DNA of 64,000 nucleotides, taken from positions 4,154,001-4,218,000 of the forward strand of contig JACONQ010000002.1 of assembly GCA_014281115.1 (NCBI GenBank), read 5' to 3'. The notes under the pieces were generated by a model. The model was given only the letters and a program-made list of their open reading frames with translations. It was not told where the DNA came from and ran no database searches. The translations under genes and the position numbers were made by a program. Shown here piece after piece: positions 34,808-45,951 of the stretch (position 1 is the stretch's first letter; each line of letters begins with the position of its first letter). Origin of the DNA: Laburnicola sp. R22_1 (Eukaryota; Ascomycota; Dothideomycetes; Pleosporales; Didymosphaeriaceae).

Positions 34808-35135
34808 TATCGTGAAAAATCGCATAAGTGCTTACTTTTTACCACAATTATAAGCTCTTTTTCTACTTATACTAACCTAAGCAGCTTCTTAGCAAATTGC
34901 TAGAGAGGTGAGAATCCTATTATAGGCATAGACTTAAGAGAAGCGTCCTATATACTAAGGAGAAAACAGCGCTAAGAGTAGCGCCCTATAGAGCACTCTA
35001 GCGGAGCTCGGCCTAGAGTACAAAAAATTCGGCAAAAATAGTAAGACACTACTACTCTTCTTTAGTTTCTTAGCTTTCTTAAGAAACTAGGGGGTGTGTT
35101 ATAGAAAATCGCGTAAGTGCTTACTTTTTACTACA
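34808..35135 (+). mobile_element. 328-bp LTR element with 39-bp LTRs (TRIM/SMART-like)
   Basis: Two 39-bp direct repeats, 34808-34846 and 35097-35135, each share the core CGYRTAAGTGCTTACTTTTT and end in CA; all differences are transitions. The element is flanked by the perfect 5-bp duplication CTATA (34803-34807, 35136-35140). A purine tract, AACTAGGGGGTG, sits immediately before the right LTR, where the polypurine primer should be. The 250-bp interior has no coding frame. Removing element plus one CTATA restores the RNase H alignment of the host Ty3/gypsy element. Such tiny non-autonomous LTR elements are known as TRIMs or SMARTs. Confidence 0.88.
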
Positions 35136-35375
35136 CTATATTATTATAAAAAAATAACTAGAATATATTATAACTTATTATCTACTTATTATATAAGATA
35201 AATCCCACTAAGTGTAACTATAAAATGTATAGTAAGAAGCTACTAGCTATTATACACACCTTTAAGAAATAGAAATCTAAGCTCTTAGACACCTAGAATT
35301 CTATTAATATTATTACTAACTACTTTGCATTATAATACTTTATAACTAGTAATTAACTTAATTAATAATAAGTAT

Positions 35376-35603
35376 GGTTTTTTTTTATAACTAAGGGGTT
35401 TCTAATAAAAATATTATAATAATAGTAGTTATCCCTCCTACTATTATTAACACAGAAAAGTGTTTTAAGATAGTATTAATAAGAAGAGGTTAGCGCGTTA
35501 TAAGCGAGCTTGGCGCGCTTAGCGCGCCCACTCTAACTAAAAAAAATCCACATGTAAAACTATGCGTAAGGCCACATCGCTATACTATAGTTCGAGGCAA
35601 GAG
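35376..35603 (-). mobile_element. Family S2 element, 228 bp, 12-bp TSD
   Basis: Read on the minus strand it ends in an A-rich tail (GTTATAAAAAAAAACC) and carries a GC-rich middle (GTGGGCGCGCTAAGCGCGCC). The perfect 12-bp duplication AATAATAAGTAT flanks it (35364-35375, 35604-35615). It splits the RNase H domain of the surrounding Ty3/gypsy element, between LNRRQV-like and FLAKFNF blocks. No terminal inverted repeats. A SINE-like retroposon is the best reading. Confidence 0.8.
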
Positions 35604-37639
35604 AATAATAAGTATAATAAGTAGTATTTCTAGCTAAATTTAACTTCTATATTTAATATTACCTAGAAAAGTAAGATATAAAGCCTAACGCGCTTATAAG
35701 GTAACTTAGAGATTTGCCTAAGAGTAATAATAATATGTGCTACTAATACTAAGCCTAAATAGTTTTATATCTAGAAAATTTTAAAGATAAAGATTTATAT
35801 TATATAGTTATAGCTGCCTATACTCTATTAGATAAAAGCTATTACTTTAGTGTATAGCTTACCGCTATGCTATATTATATTATAAAGCTTACTACTAATA
35901 ATTATAAGCCCTCTACTACTATTATAATAGAAACTAAGAAGATAGCATAATTACTTTAGGATATTAGAGCTACTATTAAGGCTAAGGCCTCCTATTTGCC
36001 TAAAAAGCTTCTTTAATAGGAACTTAAAATTAAAGTTATAGATTATTAACTAAGTAATAGACTATTATATATTAAAAACTAATTATATATTTCTAAAAAT
36101 AAAGAACTTTATATATATATTCTTAAGTAGGCCTATAATAGTATTACTACTAGATATATTAGCTATAAGAGCACTTATAAATATATTAGTTATTAGTATT
36201 ACTAGCTATATATAATATAAACTATTATTTACTATATCTATACCTATATATTTTACTATCGTAGTAAGCTATACTATAACACTAAGTATAGCCTACTACA
36301 CCTACTACTAATTCTAGACTATTACTAGTAGTTAATATTTATAGATTTTATTATAGGCTTACTATTTTATTATAATACTAGTAAGATTTATATAGCTATT
36401 ATAGTTATTATAAATTAGCTTAGTAAGAAAAAGAAGTTTATTTCTATAGTTACGATTATAGCTAAGGTAGTTATAAAGGTCTTTCTTATCTATATTTAGT
36501 GTATGGAAGGTTTCTTAGAGAATATTATTAGTAACTATAGCTAGTAGTTTAAATTATACTTCTAAAAGCGCCTTTATAAGAGATTAGATACTAAACTCTA
36601 CTTATTAACTAGCTAGCACTCTAAGACTACTAGTTAAACTAAAGTTACTAATACTATATTAAAGATGTACTTACGCGTATATATTAACTATTAATAAAAT
36701 AACTAGGCCTTATACTTACCTATAGCAGAATTTATAGCTAACTTATTTATTCGTAAGTTAATAAGTGTTGTACTCTTTATTACTACTAAAGATTACTTAC
36801 TATATAATAGTACTAAGCCTATCTAGTAGCTATATAATATTAAGTTAGTAAGTAGGATACTACTACTAGTAAATGCCTACTTATAGCGCCTATCTATATA
36901 ATTTATTAATGCGTAAATAACTTTATTAACTCTCTTATCTAATTATATAACTTTTTACGCAATAATTTATAATAGGTGTTAGCTAAGTAGGCTAAGTAGG
37001 CTAATATAAAGTGTGCGCCTACACTCTACTTTAAGATTAGTAATAAGGTAATATTAGACGCGCGCAATTTAAAAATAAAGAGGCCAAGTTTTTTACTTAA
37101 CTTTATGAATAGAAAACCTTTTTATATAATTTATATTATAAATAATATAGCTTAAAAACTTAACCTACCTAAGAAAATAGATTAACTATGCAATATCTTC
37201 TACCTATAGCTACTATACCTATATAATAAGTAACCACTTAATAGCTAAACGTATAATAAAGATACTATTCTACTAAATAAACCTATTAATAAAAAGTATA
37301 AAGTTAAGACTATATTAACTTATTAATTAAATAAGTTAAAATAGAACTTATACGTACCTAACTATAGCGTTATAAAGTATAAAGTATAAAGTTATATAGA
37401 ATAACTTTAATAATTTTACTTAGGAGCCTTATTATAACCTACTTAATTATTCTTATTTTATTGCTAGTTTTTACGCTAAAAACCTAAAGAAGCCTAGTAT
37501 ACTATATAACTTTAATAAGCTTATTACGTATTAGAATGTTATTACGTATTTTACTAACTTTTTATTATAGACGCCTACTTAGATATTTAGAAATAGTTAG
37601 CTATAGGTCCTAAGTTAGTAATAAATAATATATTAGAAA

Positions 37640-38290
37640 AGTTTTTGTGCGCGTATAAGTATCTAGGGCACCTAAGTAGTTCTATATAAGGCTATATATA
37701 TCTATATACTAAATACACTTAAAGCACACTAGTAATACTATTTTTTTTTAGTGTATATATATATAAGATTGTGTAAGAATATATACCTATACTATTAGTA
37801 TATCTAGAGTAGCTAGAGTAGCTAGAGTATTTTAAATGCCTATACTACCTATAAAATAGTACTTAATAAGTAAATAAAGCTTTTAAATTAGCTAAAACTT
37901 AAAAAAGATTAGTAAGCTGCTTAGTAAGCTTTTAAAAAGATTTTTAAAGTAAAAGTTAAAGTCTCTTACTAGATAGTAATTACTAATTAATATAATAGTA
38001 CTAATTACTAGCGTGTTATATAGAACTTCTAACTTTAAATTCTAGATTTTAGTTATAAAAAACAAACTATAGATTTAAAAATAGAAAAAATATAGTTTTA
38101 TAATTATTTAAAAGAATTAGATTAGACGAAAATTAGTGGCTTAGCTAAGAACACTATTATAAAAAGTATAAACTTTAATAATGTTTTAACTATTTTACTT
38201 TTATTAAAACTTTTTTAAAAATTTAAATAATATATTATTAGTACTATATTTTTATATATAAATATTACGTAATATATATAATAACTAGAC
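37640..38290 (-). repeat. Unclassified repeat, inverted relative to 20,570-21,220
   Basis: Contains the same ordered phrases in reverse complement (for example CACCTAAGTAG, TAGAGTAGCTAGAGTA, TAGTACTAATTACTAGC). A third, partial copy lies at 44,640-45,095. Non-coding as far as I can see. Confidence 0.65.
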
Positions 38291-39420
38291 TCTCTTCTAG
38301 TGTTAACCTATAATATTATATAATTCTAGGCTAACTATTTAACTAACCACTGTGTTACGTAATTAATAATTTCTTTAATAATATTTTTACAGTAATAATA
38401 ATAACAATAATTATAATAGTAATTAACCTAACTATTTTATTACTCTTTTATAGTAAATCTTCTCTTACAACTAGTAAGCTATATACTACTTTCCTAGGAC
38501 CTCGCTGCTATTGCCTATCTCCTCTATACTCTCGTCGCTACTATTGCCCTTACTCCTTATTATTCTTATGCGCTCGCACGATCTTAACTACCGCTAGGAG
38601 CTTTTTTTACTATAGCTACGCGCGCGCGCTCTAGCAACATATAAGAAATATTTACTCCTCTTCTAATAGATATCTACTACTATATCTTAGTCTGTTCTCT
38701 AGTCTTACTAGTAATATAATAGTAAGGTGATATTATTTTTTTATAAAGGTTACTATATCTCTTTCTAAATCTTTATATAAAAGGATAACCTAGCACTTAA
38801 GAATTTAGAGTTGCGTAAAGATTATATATGGCCTAAATAGATTATTAGATATAACCTTTAGAGTAGTATAATTATAATTAATTTAGTTCTCTAGTAGCCC
38901 TGCCTCTTAAACCTTATTTTATAGTAGGTAGGCTAGATGGCTAATATTGCCTAGCTAGTTATCTATACTAGTTTTAAATTCTCTAATAGCTATCTAACCG
39001 CGGGTATTAGACAATGCAATTTTAGAATACTAGAAAGGTGTTGCATTACTATATATAATAAAGAGTTAAATTTAAAAGACTTAATATTATATAAGTTAAA
39101 AGTAAAGATTTAGTGTACTAAGCATTACTAATATTATAAGAGACAGACTTTATATACTATACATACGGCGAACCATAGCTACACTATTACTAAATCGCGA
39201 GCGCGACGACTAAACTATAGTTAAGCGTCCTATTACCTACACTACTCCTATAGTTGCGACTCTGTGTAGGTTTACTACAACTCTTTAATAGTCTACTAGT
39301 TAAGAGATAATATATAACTTAGTTATACTAAATAGTTGACTATTTATTACCTACTATTAATAATATCGGTATACAAAATATTAATAATAAAATTATTATT
39401 ATTTTGTGTATATTTTATTA
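38290..39420 (-). repeat. Repeat E, inverted copy of 53,395-54,830
   Basis: Aligns in reverse complement with the downstream copy over more than 1 kb (for example GTTACGTAATTAATAATTTC, AGATAATATATAACTTAG, GGTGCTAGATTTTAGTGCC). This copy lacks the S2 insertion found in the other one: 39302-39313 is the empty target site AAGAGATAATAT. The encoded product is unidentified. Confidence 0.7.
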
Positions 39421-40063
39421 CTACTACTATATACTAGGTGCTAGATTTTAGTGCCTTTTATTTTACTCCTCTCTATATATAGTGCGAATTTAACCTTGAT
39501 TAGAATCTTAATATAACAAAAATCTTTAATATAATAACTAAAAATATAAAGAGCTTTGTATTAATTACTAACTAATTACGTAATAAAAATAGTATTTTTA
39601 AATTAAATAATTAAAGACTAGTATTTTCTCTATATATCTATTACAAAATTAAAATTATAGTTTTACTAGGGTCGGCTTACTAAACACCTTCTTTAATCTT
39701 TTTTTTATTTAAGGTTAAAGTAGGTTAAGATAAAATATTATTATATACTATGTATAGCACCTAATTCTAATTAAAGAACCTTAAATATCTAATAATACGA
39801 TAATAGTTTAAACTTTAAACTTACTTACACCTTACTTACACTTATAAGCTTCTAATCTATATAAGATTTACTTATAGCATATATAGTATACCTGGCTTAT
39901 TACTACTACTATTATTAGTTATTCTAACTTAATAGCGTTAATAGCTAGAAGAATTTTACAAATCTATGTAATACTCTTACTATACTAAAGCTTATTAATA
40001 AAGATCTTATTATCCTTCTTTTATGTCTCCTACTAGAGGATTCTAGTACTAATAAGAAGTAAT

Positions 40064-40595
40064 TGTTAGGGATTCCTGAGGTGCGGCGCGCCCGGCGGAA
40101 GGTATATCGAGGTCCGCGCATCAGCTGCGACATGCTGTAGGGTCTCTAAGCACGACAGCTTGGTGCCCCTGCGCCCAGGACAGGGCCAAAATCCGACCAC
40201 CCCGCTGTTGCGAAGCGACCGCACACCCGCACGATCGATGTTGCCAGGATAGGCAATGCGATTCACGCATCCACCACATCTGCGACCTCCCACATCGAGC
40301 CCCACACGATTTTGTATGAATGGGTATAGCGCGACTGCCACGAAAGGCCCACATTGGAATTAACGCTTCGGGACGAAGCTTGTTGAAGGGGGAGGTGATG
40401 TTAGGGATTCCTGAGGTGCGGCGCGCCCGGCGGAAGGTTCCGCCGAGCCCCGGAACCTTACCCGATTAGGCATTAGCGCCTCGGCTACGTGTGGGTATAT
40501 AAGGCAGCTGTTAATAGTCTTTATACGCCACCTCGATATCTTAGTAAAATTAACTTCTTAATTTTAACCTTTGATGCCTTAAGTGATCCCTTACA
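40064..40595 (+). mobile_element. 532-bp GC-rich LTR-retrotransposon derivative
   Basis: The right end is a full LTR, 40399-40595 (197 bp), starting TGTTAGGGATTCCTG and ending CCCTTACA, preceded by a polypurine tract (AAGGGGGAGGTGA). The left end keeps only the first 40 bp of the same LTR (40064-40103, identical), then jumps into about 295 bp of internal sequence, so an internal deletion removed the rest. The 5-bp duplication GTAAT flanks the whole (40059-40063, 40596-40600). In the paralogous repeat F the empty site GTAAT is at 59934-59938. It is GC-rich and shows almost no RIP damage. Confidence 0.9.
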
Positions 40596-40966
40596 GTAAT
40601 TGCGTCTATTAGAGTAGGAATATAGTACTACTATTCTTTATAAACTAGACTAACTACTAGTCTAACTAATATATAAGAATAGTCTTATAAATAGTTAAGT
40701 ATACCTATTTCTTACACTAAATAAGTATCTTATAAATAGAATAGAACTCTAGCGTAGCTATATTAGTAGTAGCGACGCAAAACTATAGCGTATACTCTTT
40801 AGTAATAATAAGTACTTCTTTAGAAATAATATTAATGCCTAGACAAATAGTAGGGTATAGAGAAATAGTAGGAGATTTATTAAAGATAACCTTAATATAG
40901 TAATAGAGTAATAGTGTATCTAGTATATATTATCTTTATTCTACTACTTATAAGAAATATACCTAT

Positions 40967-41185
40967 TATAAGGAAGCAATCGGGCTTAATTGTTAAATAG
41001 GTTAAATTACTATAATAAGGATACTAGGTGCCGCATACTACCTATGTAGTAGCGGTCCTAAGGGCGCGCTAGTACTACCTAATTGGGACTAGCGCGCGGG
41101 GCCGGATTAACATTAGGCTAACCGGGTCGGATTAACGTCGGGTCGACCGGAGGTTCGATGGGCCAATGGGCGGCGATCTCTAACA
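40967..41185 (-). mobile_element. Solo LTR (219 bp) of the 7.2-kb Ty3/gypsy family
   Basis: Same 219-bp sequence as the LTRs at 45,533, 52,547 and 60,490, in minus orientation. Flanked by CCTAT and CTTAT, a 5-bp duplication with one C-to-T change. The uninterrupted target reads ACCTATTAATATAACTTATA at 60301, in the other repeat F copy. Unequal recombination between two LTRs would leave this product. Confidence 0.88.
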
Positions 41186-41399
41186 CTTATTAATATATTA
41201 ACTTATATTATTTATAATAATCTAGATAGTAGTTTACAACTTAGAATAGTAAAGAAAGAATAAATAACTATAGCTTTGCTACGCCAAAGTTTTATCTCTT
41301 CCCTAAAGTTCTAAGTGGCCTCTTTATAAAAGTTTTATATATAGAAGCTTCGCGCCAAGACTACTAAGCTCGCTTAGCAGTTTAAACGCGCATTTTTAA

Positions 41400-41505
41400 T
41401 TACCTTTTACGCTCTTTTTAGTTACTAAGCAGGGGGCTCTACTTTTTTTATTATGTTATTTAAGATAAAAGCCTTTATTATTCTACCCCTAGGTAGATAA
41501 TTTAA
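41400..41505 (-). mobile_element. Family S1 element within a larger repeat
   Basis: S1 core in minus orientation (TACGCTCTTTTTAGTTACTA through CCCCTAGGTAGATAA). Upstream it is joined to a module ending GTTTAAACGCGC that is also next to the S1 copies at 53,025 and 59,295, so these three were probably duplicated together. Confidence 0.6.
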
Positions 41506-43205
41506 TAATATATAGCTTTACTAGTAAAAAAGTTATAAAGCTTTAAAAAAATTACTTATTTAAATTATTTATATATATCTACATAAGTCTATATATACCT
41601 ATACATTTCTAAGTATTTTTATGCTAGTAAATTACTTATATAAAAATATATAAATATGCGCATATCTATACACATTTGCGTATAGTTAAGTAGTCTCTCT
41701 AAAAAAACTTTTCTTATATAGTCCCCTAAGAATCCTCCTAGTAGTCCTCTTAGTAGAGTTGCGCACACTAACTTATATAATAATAGTACTAATAATATAA
41801 CCCTAATAGATAATAATACTAATAATATAAATATAATAGATATTAATAAGTTAGATTAAGTCTATAGTAATTTAGTAGGAATTTATAATAATTTAGTGTA
41901 AATTACTATAAGAATTATAATAATTAGAAATAGTGCATAATAGATTATAATAGACTATAATAAATTATAATAGAGCGTAGTAGTTATATAGCTATTAGTA
42001 TATAGTTAAAAGAATCTTAGTAGCACTAAAGTTACTGCTATAGAGGGAGAAGGAGTAGTGTTACTAATCTAAAGTGTGACCCCCTTACTTATATTATTCT
42101 TAGCTATTTCCCTATTAAGACTAGTGTAGTTTTAAGTAAGGTTCTAAGCGAGACTACATATATAGCCTGCCTACGTATCTACTTTATATTAGTATTACTA
42201 CTATCTTATATTTAGATTTTAATTACTATTATTATATTATAAATAGTATAATAACTCTATAGTGTCCTTATATTTAGAAAAGAAATAAAAAGCTTTAGCG
42301 TAGCTACACTATAAGTTCTATTTATTCTTTACTACTCTAACTATTATAAACTACTATCTAGATTATTATAAATAATATAAGTTAATATTTAGTTTTTACT
42401 ATATTAATAGGTATATACTACTATACTTATAAGTAGAATAAGAGTAATATATACTAGATACACTATCGCTCTATTACTATATTAAGATTATTCTATAAAG
42501 CCCTTACTATGACTTTACGCCATACTATCTATTTAGATATTAATATTATTTCTAAAGAAGTACTTACTATTACTAAAAATACACACTAAAGATACACGCC
42601 GCTACTATTAAAGTAACTATACTAGAGTTCTATTTTATTTAAATACTTATTTAGTATAAAGAGTAGGTATACTTAACTATCTATAAGGTAGTTCTAGTGT
42701 ACTAGTTAGATTAGCAGCTCATTTAGTTCGCGAAAGACTATAAGATTAAATTTCTACTTTAGTAGATATAATTCCTTCTTATTAGTAATAGAATTTAGTA
42801 GGGAATAAGAAAAAGATAATAAGGTCTTTATTAATAAGCTTTAGTATAGTAAGAGCATTGCGTAAATCTATAAGATTCTTCTAGTTATTATTACTATTAA
42901 GTTAGCTTATTTAGCACGCGAGTATAGATAACTAATAATAATAGTAGTAATAAACTAGGTGTGTTATATACGCTGTAAGTAAACTTTATATTAAAACTAG
43001 AAGCTTATAGAGTGTAGAATTATTAAGGCATTTAAAATTAGTCTTTAATTAGAATTAGGTGCTATATATAGTATATATAAACTTTTATCTTAATTTACTT
43101 TAACCTTAAACTAGAAAAAAGGTTAAAAAAGGCGTTTAGTAAGCCGATATTTTTAAACCTATAAAATCTAGAATTTAGGATTAGGTAGAAGTTCTATATA
43201 ACACG
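41506..43205. repeat. Unclassified AT-rich repeats, including inverted repeat F
   Basis: 41,520-41,740 is the reverse complement of sequence around 20,100-20,420. About 42,270-43,150 is an inverted copy of repeat F without the two LTR insertions. The remainder (41,740-42,270) shows simple AATAATATAA-type stretches. No protein domain could be read. Confidence 0.55.
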
Positions 43206-43336
43206 TTCTTTTTTTTATTATTACCTTTTTTACGCTCTTTTTAATTACTAAGTAGAGGTCTCTACTGTTTTTATTACGTTATTTAAGATAAAAGCCTTTA
43301 TTATACTACCTCTAGGTAGTTAATTTAATACTACAC
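43206..43336 (-). mobile_element. Family S1 element, about 10-bp TSD
   Basis: S1 core on the minus strand. ATATAACACG occurs directly before (43196-43205) and after (43337-43346) the element. The T-rich left end is the complement of the A-tail. Confidence 0.65.
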
Positions 43337-43688
43337 ATATAACACGCTAGTAATTAATACTATTATTAGGAAGAGAAATATTGTAGACCTTTTGGTATAT
43401 AGTATAACGCTATAAGGAAAAGCTATAGGTATGCTAAAAACATATTAAAAAAGGTAAAGCAGCTTAGAGATAAATAGGTTAGGCTAGAAACTGTTTGTTA
43501 GTACGTGCAAATTGGCTCCTTCTACTAGAGATAGTTAATTACAAGATGTACTAGGTACCAAAGTAATAATATAATATGTGGTTGCCTACGCAGACGTAAT
43601 ATAAAATCCGCAACTAGAGATTAAGTGTTTATCTATTCACTACCTAATAACAATATATTTAATCGTCGCGTAAGATCTAAGGGTTGCT

Positions 43689-43964
43689 ATGTCTATCCCT
43701 TGCCCCAAAGACGCCATTGCTATTGCCACTAGACGTGTAGTATTACGCCCCTACCTAGAAGACGTAAACAATAACGCGGCTAGACACAACGCAGCTAGAT
43801 ATAATAGCCAAATACCACTTAACGTTAAAAACCGCATAGTCTATGCCAAGAACCTATATGGCAAGTGGATAGCTGCTACGGAATTAGATTACTACGTTAA
43901 GCAGAATATAGATATTAGTAAGCAGGAGCCTAGGATTAAAGGCGAAATAAGCCTTATAATGTAG
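43689..43964 (+). pseudogene. Unidentified repeat-encoded protein fragment
   Basis: A 91-codon open stretch (MSIPCPKDAIAIATRRVV...) in an otherwise stop-riddled AT-rich area. The frame continues past its TAG with plausible composition (RCKMLTTIKNKN and onward) to about 44,500, so it is probably the best preserved piece of a decayed mobile-element protein. I do not recognise the family. Confidence 0.35.
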
Positions 43965-44734
43965 ATTGCCCTATATTAGTTTAGGTGCAAGATGCTTACA
44001 ACTATTAAGAATAAGAACTAGAAGAATATAAGTCTAGACTAGTAGCTATATACTACTATATAGCTTATAGAAGCAATTACTACTAAGAACTACAAGCAAT
44101 ATTAGATTTCTAATTAATAGCTTATTACTTCTATAATAACAGCTATACTAAGTAGGTGCTAGAGATATAGAAAATATATAGGTATGCGCTTATACTATAG
44201 AATTTCTATAAAAGATAGGTAGAGTAATAGCTAGGTGTCTAGAGGTTAATAGGTTAATAGGTTATTAGTAGAGAATAGTAAGGTGTTATTTAGTGTTAGG
44301 AGTAGGCGCGCGCGTAATTTATTATATATTATAGTGGCGGCAGAGTGTACGTCTAGGGATTTTAAGTAGTAGATTATCTAGTAACGCAATAAAAGGTTAA
44401 AAGGTAGATGTTAATTATCTAGTAATATAGCGAGTAAGTAAGTAAGTTAGAGTGTTATTATTATAAGTTTGTTATCTTAAAAGCTAGAGGGAGAACGTTA
44501 GTAAAACTTTAACGCGCTCTGGTTCTAGAGCTTAGCGCTCGCACGTAACGTTACATTACGTGGACGCTAGTAACGTAATAAAAAAAAGTAGTAATTAAAC
44601 GCAGTAGGATCACTTAAAAACTAATAAGTAAAGATACTTTATACTTCTACTTAGGAGAAATTAATACTATTATATTAACTAGTAATTACTATCTAGTAAA
44701 AGACTTTAACTTTATACTTTAAGAAATATTTTTA

Positions 44735-44818
44735 AGCTTACTAAGTAGCTTACTAAGTAGCTTACTAAGTAGCTTACTAAGTAGCTTATTAAGTAGCTTA
44801 CTAAGTAGATTACTAAGT
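44735..44818. repeat. 12-bp tandem repeat AGCTTACTAAGT, 7 copies
   Basis: Seven head-to-tail units; the fifth has C-to-T and the seventh C-to-A differences. The homologous repeat around 20,920 has only two to three units, so the array expanded in this copy. Confidence 0.92.
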
Positions 44819-45099
44819 TTTTTTAAATTTTAGCTTATTAAAGAGCTTTATTTGCGAATTAATTAGTATTTTATAGGTAGTATAGGCATCTAAAGTACTC
44901 TAGCTACTCTAGCTATCCTAGGTGCACTAGTAGTATAGGTGTGTATTCTTACGCAACTTTATATATATATATATATATATTAAGATAATAATAGTATTAT
45001 TAGTATACTTTAAGTATATTTAGTGTATAGATATGCGCAGCCTTATATAGGGCTGCTTAGGTGCCCTAAATACTTATACACACATAAAAATTTTTCTAA

Positions 45100-45446
45100 T
45101 ATATATATATAGTTAGATCTTAGAAATATTCTACTAAATAGAATTTGTATATAAAATAATAATAATATTATTTAACTATTTTATTTACTAAGTACTTTCT
45201 ATATAATTATATGGTATTACTATTACTACTACTAATAATAATACTATAAGTAGGTAGTATTAAAATATATATATAGATTATACTAAATTAAGAACTATAT
45301 TAATAATTATAGAGTAATAATGCTAAAAGATAGTATATATACTTAGTAAGTAATTAAAAACAAATTTTAAATATATATAATATATATAAATTTAAGTAAG
45401 TAAGGTATTCTTTAAGTCCTAGCTATATATAGTTAGAGATAGGTGT
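45100..45446. mobile_element. MITE family M1, mutated copy
   Basis: Aligns end to end with 1462-1826 (AGTTAGATCTTAGAAAT at the left, AGCTATATATAGTTAGAGAT at the right) but almost every CG/CA step is changed to TA, the RIP pattern. The outermost inverted repeats are no longer readable. Confidence 0.6.
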
Positions 45447-45532
45447 ATTTTTTATTTATTTATATTAGTTTATAGTTAACCTAATCTTTTATAGATTATA
45501 AGACTTAATAGTAAGCATAACTAAGATTTAAT

Positions 45533-45751
45533 TATTAGGCATCGTCGCCCATCGGCCCATTGGACCTCCGGTCGGCCCGACGTTAATCTGACCTAGTCAG
45601 CCCAACGTTAATCCGGCCCCGCGCGCTAGTCCCAATTAGGTAGTACTAGCGCGCCCTTAGGACCGCTACTATACAGGTAGTATGCGGCACCTAGTATTTT
45701 TATTATAGCAATTTAACCTATTTAATAATTAAGCCTAATTGCTTCCTTATA
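45533..45751 (+). repeat. 5' LTR of the 7.2-kb Ty3/gypsy element
   Basis: 219 bp, aligns along its whole length with the 3' LTR at 52,547. Differences are predominantly C/T and G/A transitions, so LTR divergence measures RIP rather than age. Confidence 0.93.
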
Positions 45752-45951
45752 TTATACTAGGTTAATAAAAGCACGCTTATAATAGAGCGTAAGCTATAAT
45801 AGACTTTTAACTAACTTATAACTCGTAATAATATATATTACACTCTTATAGTAAGAGGAACTATACCTATAATAGTGCATGGCTAGGCTTAATAATCCTA
45901 AACTATTAGTTAAATCTTATAATACTATTAGTACTACTAATAAGATGGCAA

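Larger units (their letters stand above)
30681..37560 (+). mobile_element. Degraded Ty3/gypsy retrotransposon interrupted by two insertions
   Basis: Protein homology is readable through hundreds of stop codons. Gag begins near 30,681 with a Cys-rich ERRCNKCKVIFKR. A protease remnant lies near 33,120 (NIGASISFIS for DTGAS-SFIS). Reverse transcriptase spans about 33,900-34,550 (IMPFSLTKASSKFQ, then YLDNILIYS where the second catalytic Asp reads Asn). RNase H is split by a 328-bp LTR element (34,808-35,135) and a 228-bp S2 element (35,376-35,603), and resumes at CNYKMYSKKLLAIIH and FLAKFNF. Integrase lies at about 36,050-36,900 (FIDFIIGL, IISNYSQQF), followed by a C-terminal part up to about 37,560. 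I could not recognise its LTRs; the 3' end is cut by another repeat. Confidence 0.85.
39660..41275 (+). repeat. Repeat F with two LTR-type insertions
   Basis: Homologous to 59,515-60,489 in the same orientation and to about 42,270-43,150 inverted. Compared with those copies it is interrupted by a 532-bp GC-rich LTR derivative at 40,064 and a solo LTR at 40,967. The repeat itself has no recognisable coding frame. Confidence 0.75.

Noticed and set aside
40066..40354. Open frames of 77 and 91 codons on the minus strand
   Set aside because: They run antisense through the 532-bp LTR derivative, including its terminal LTR sequence; they are by-products of its GC content.
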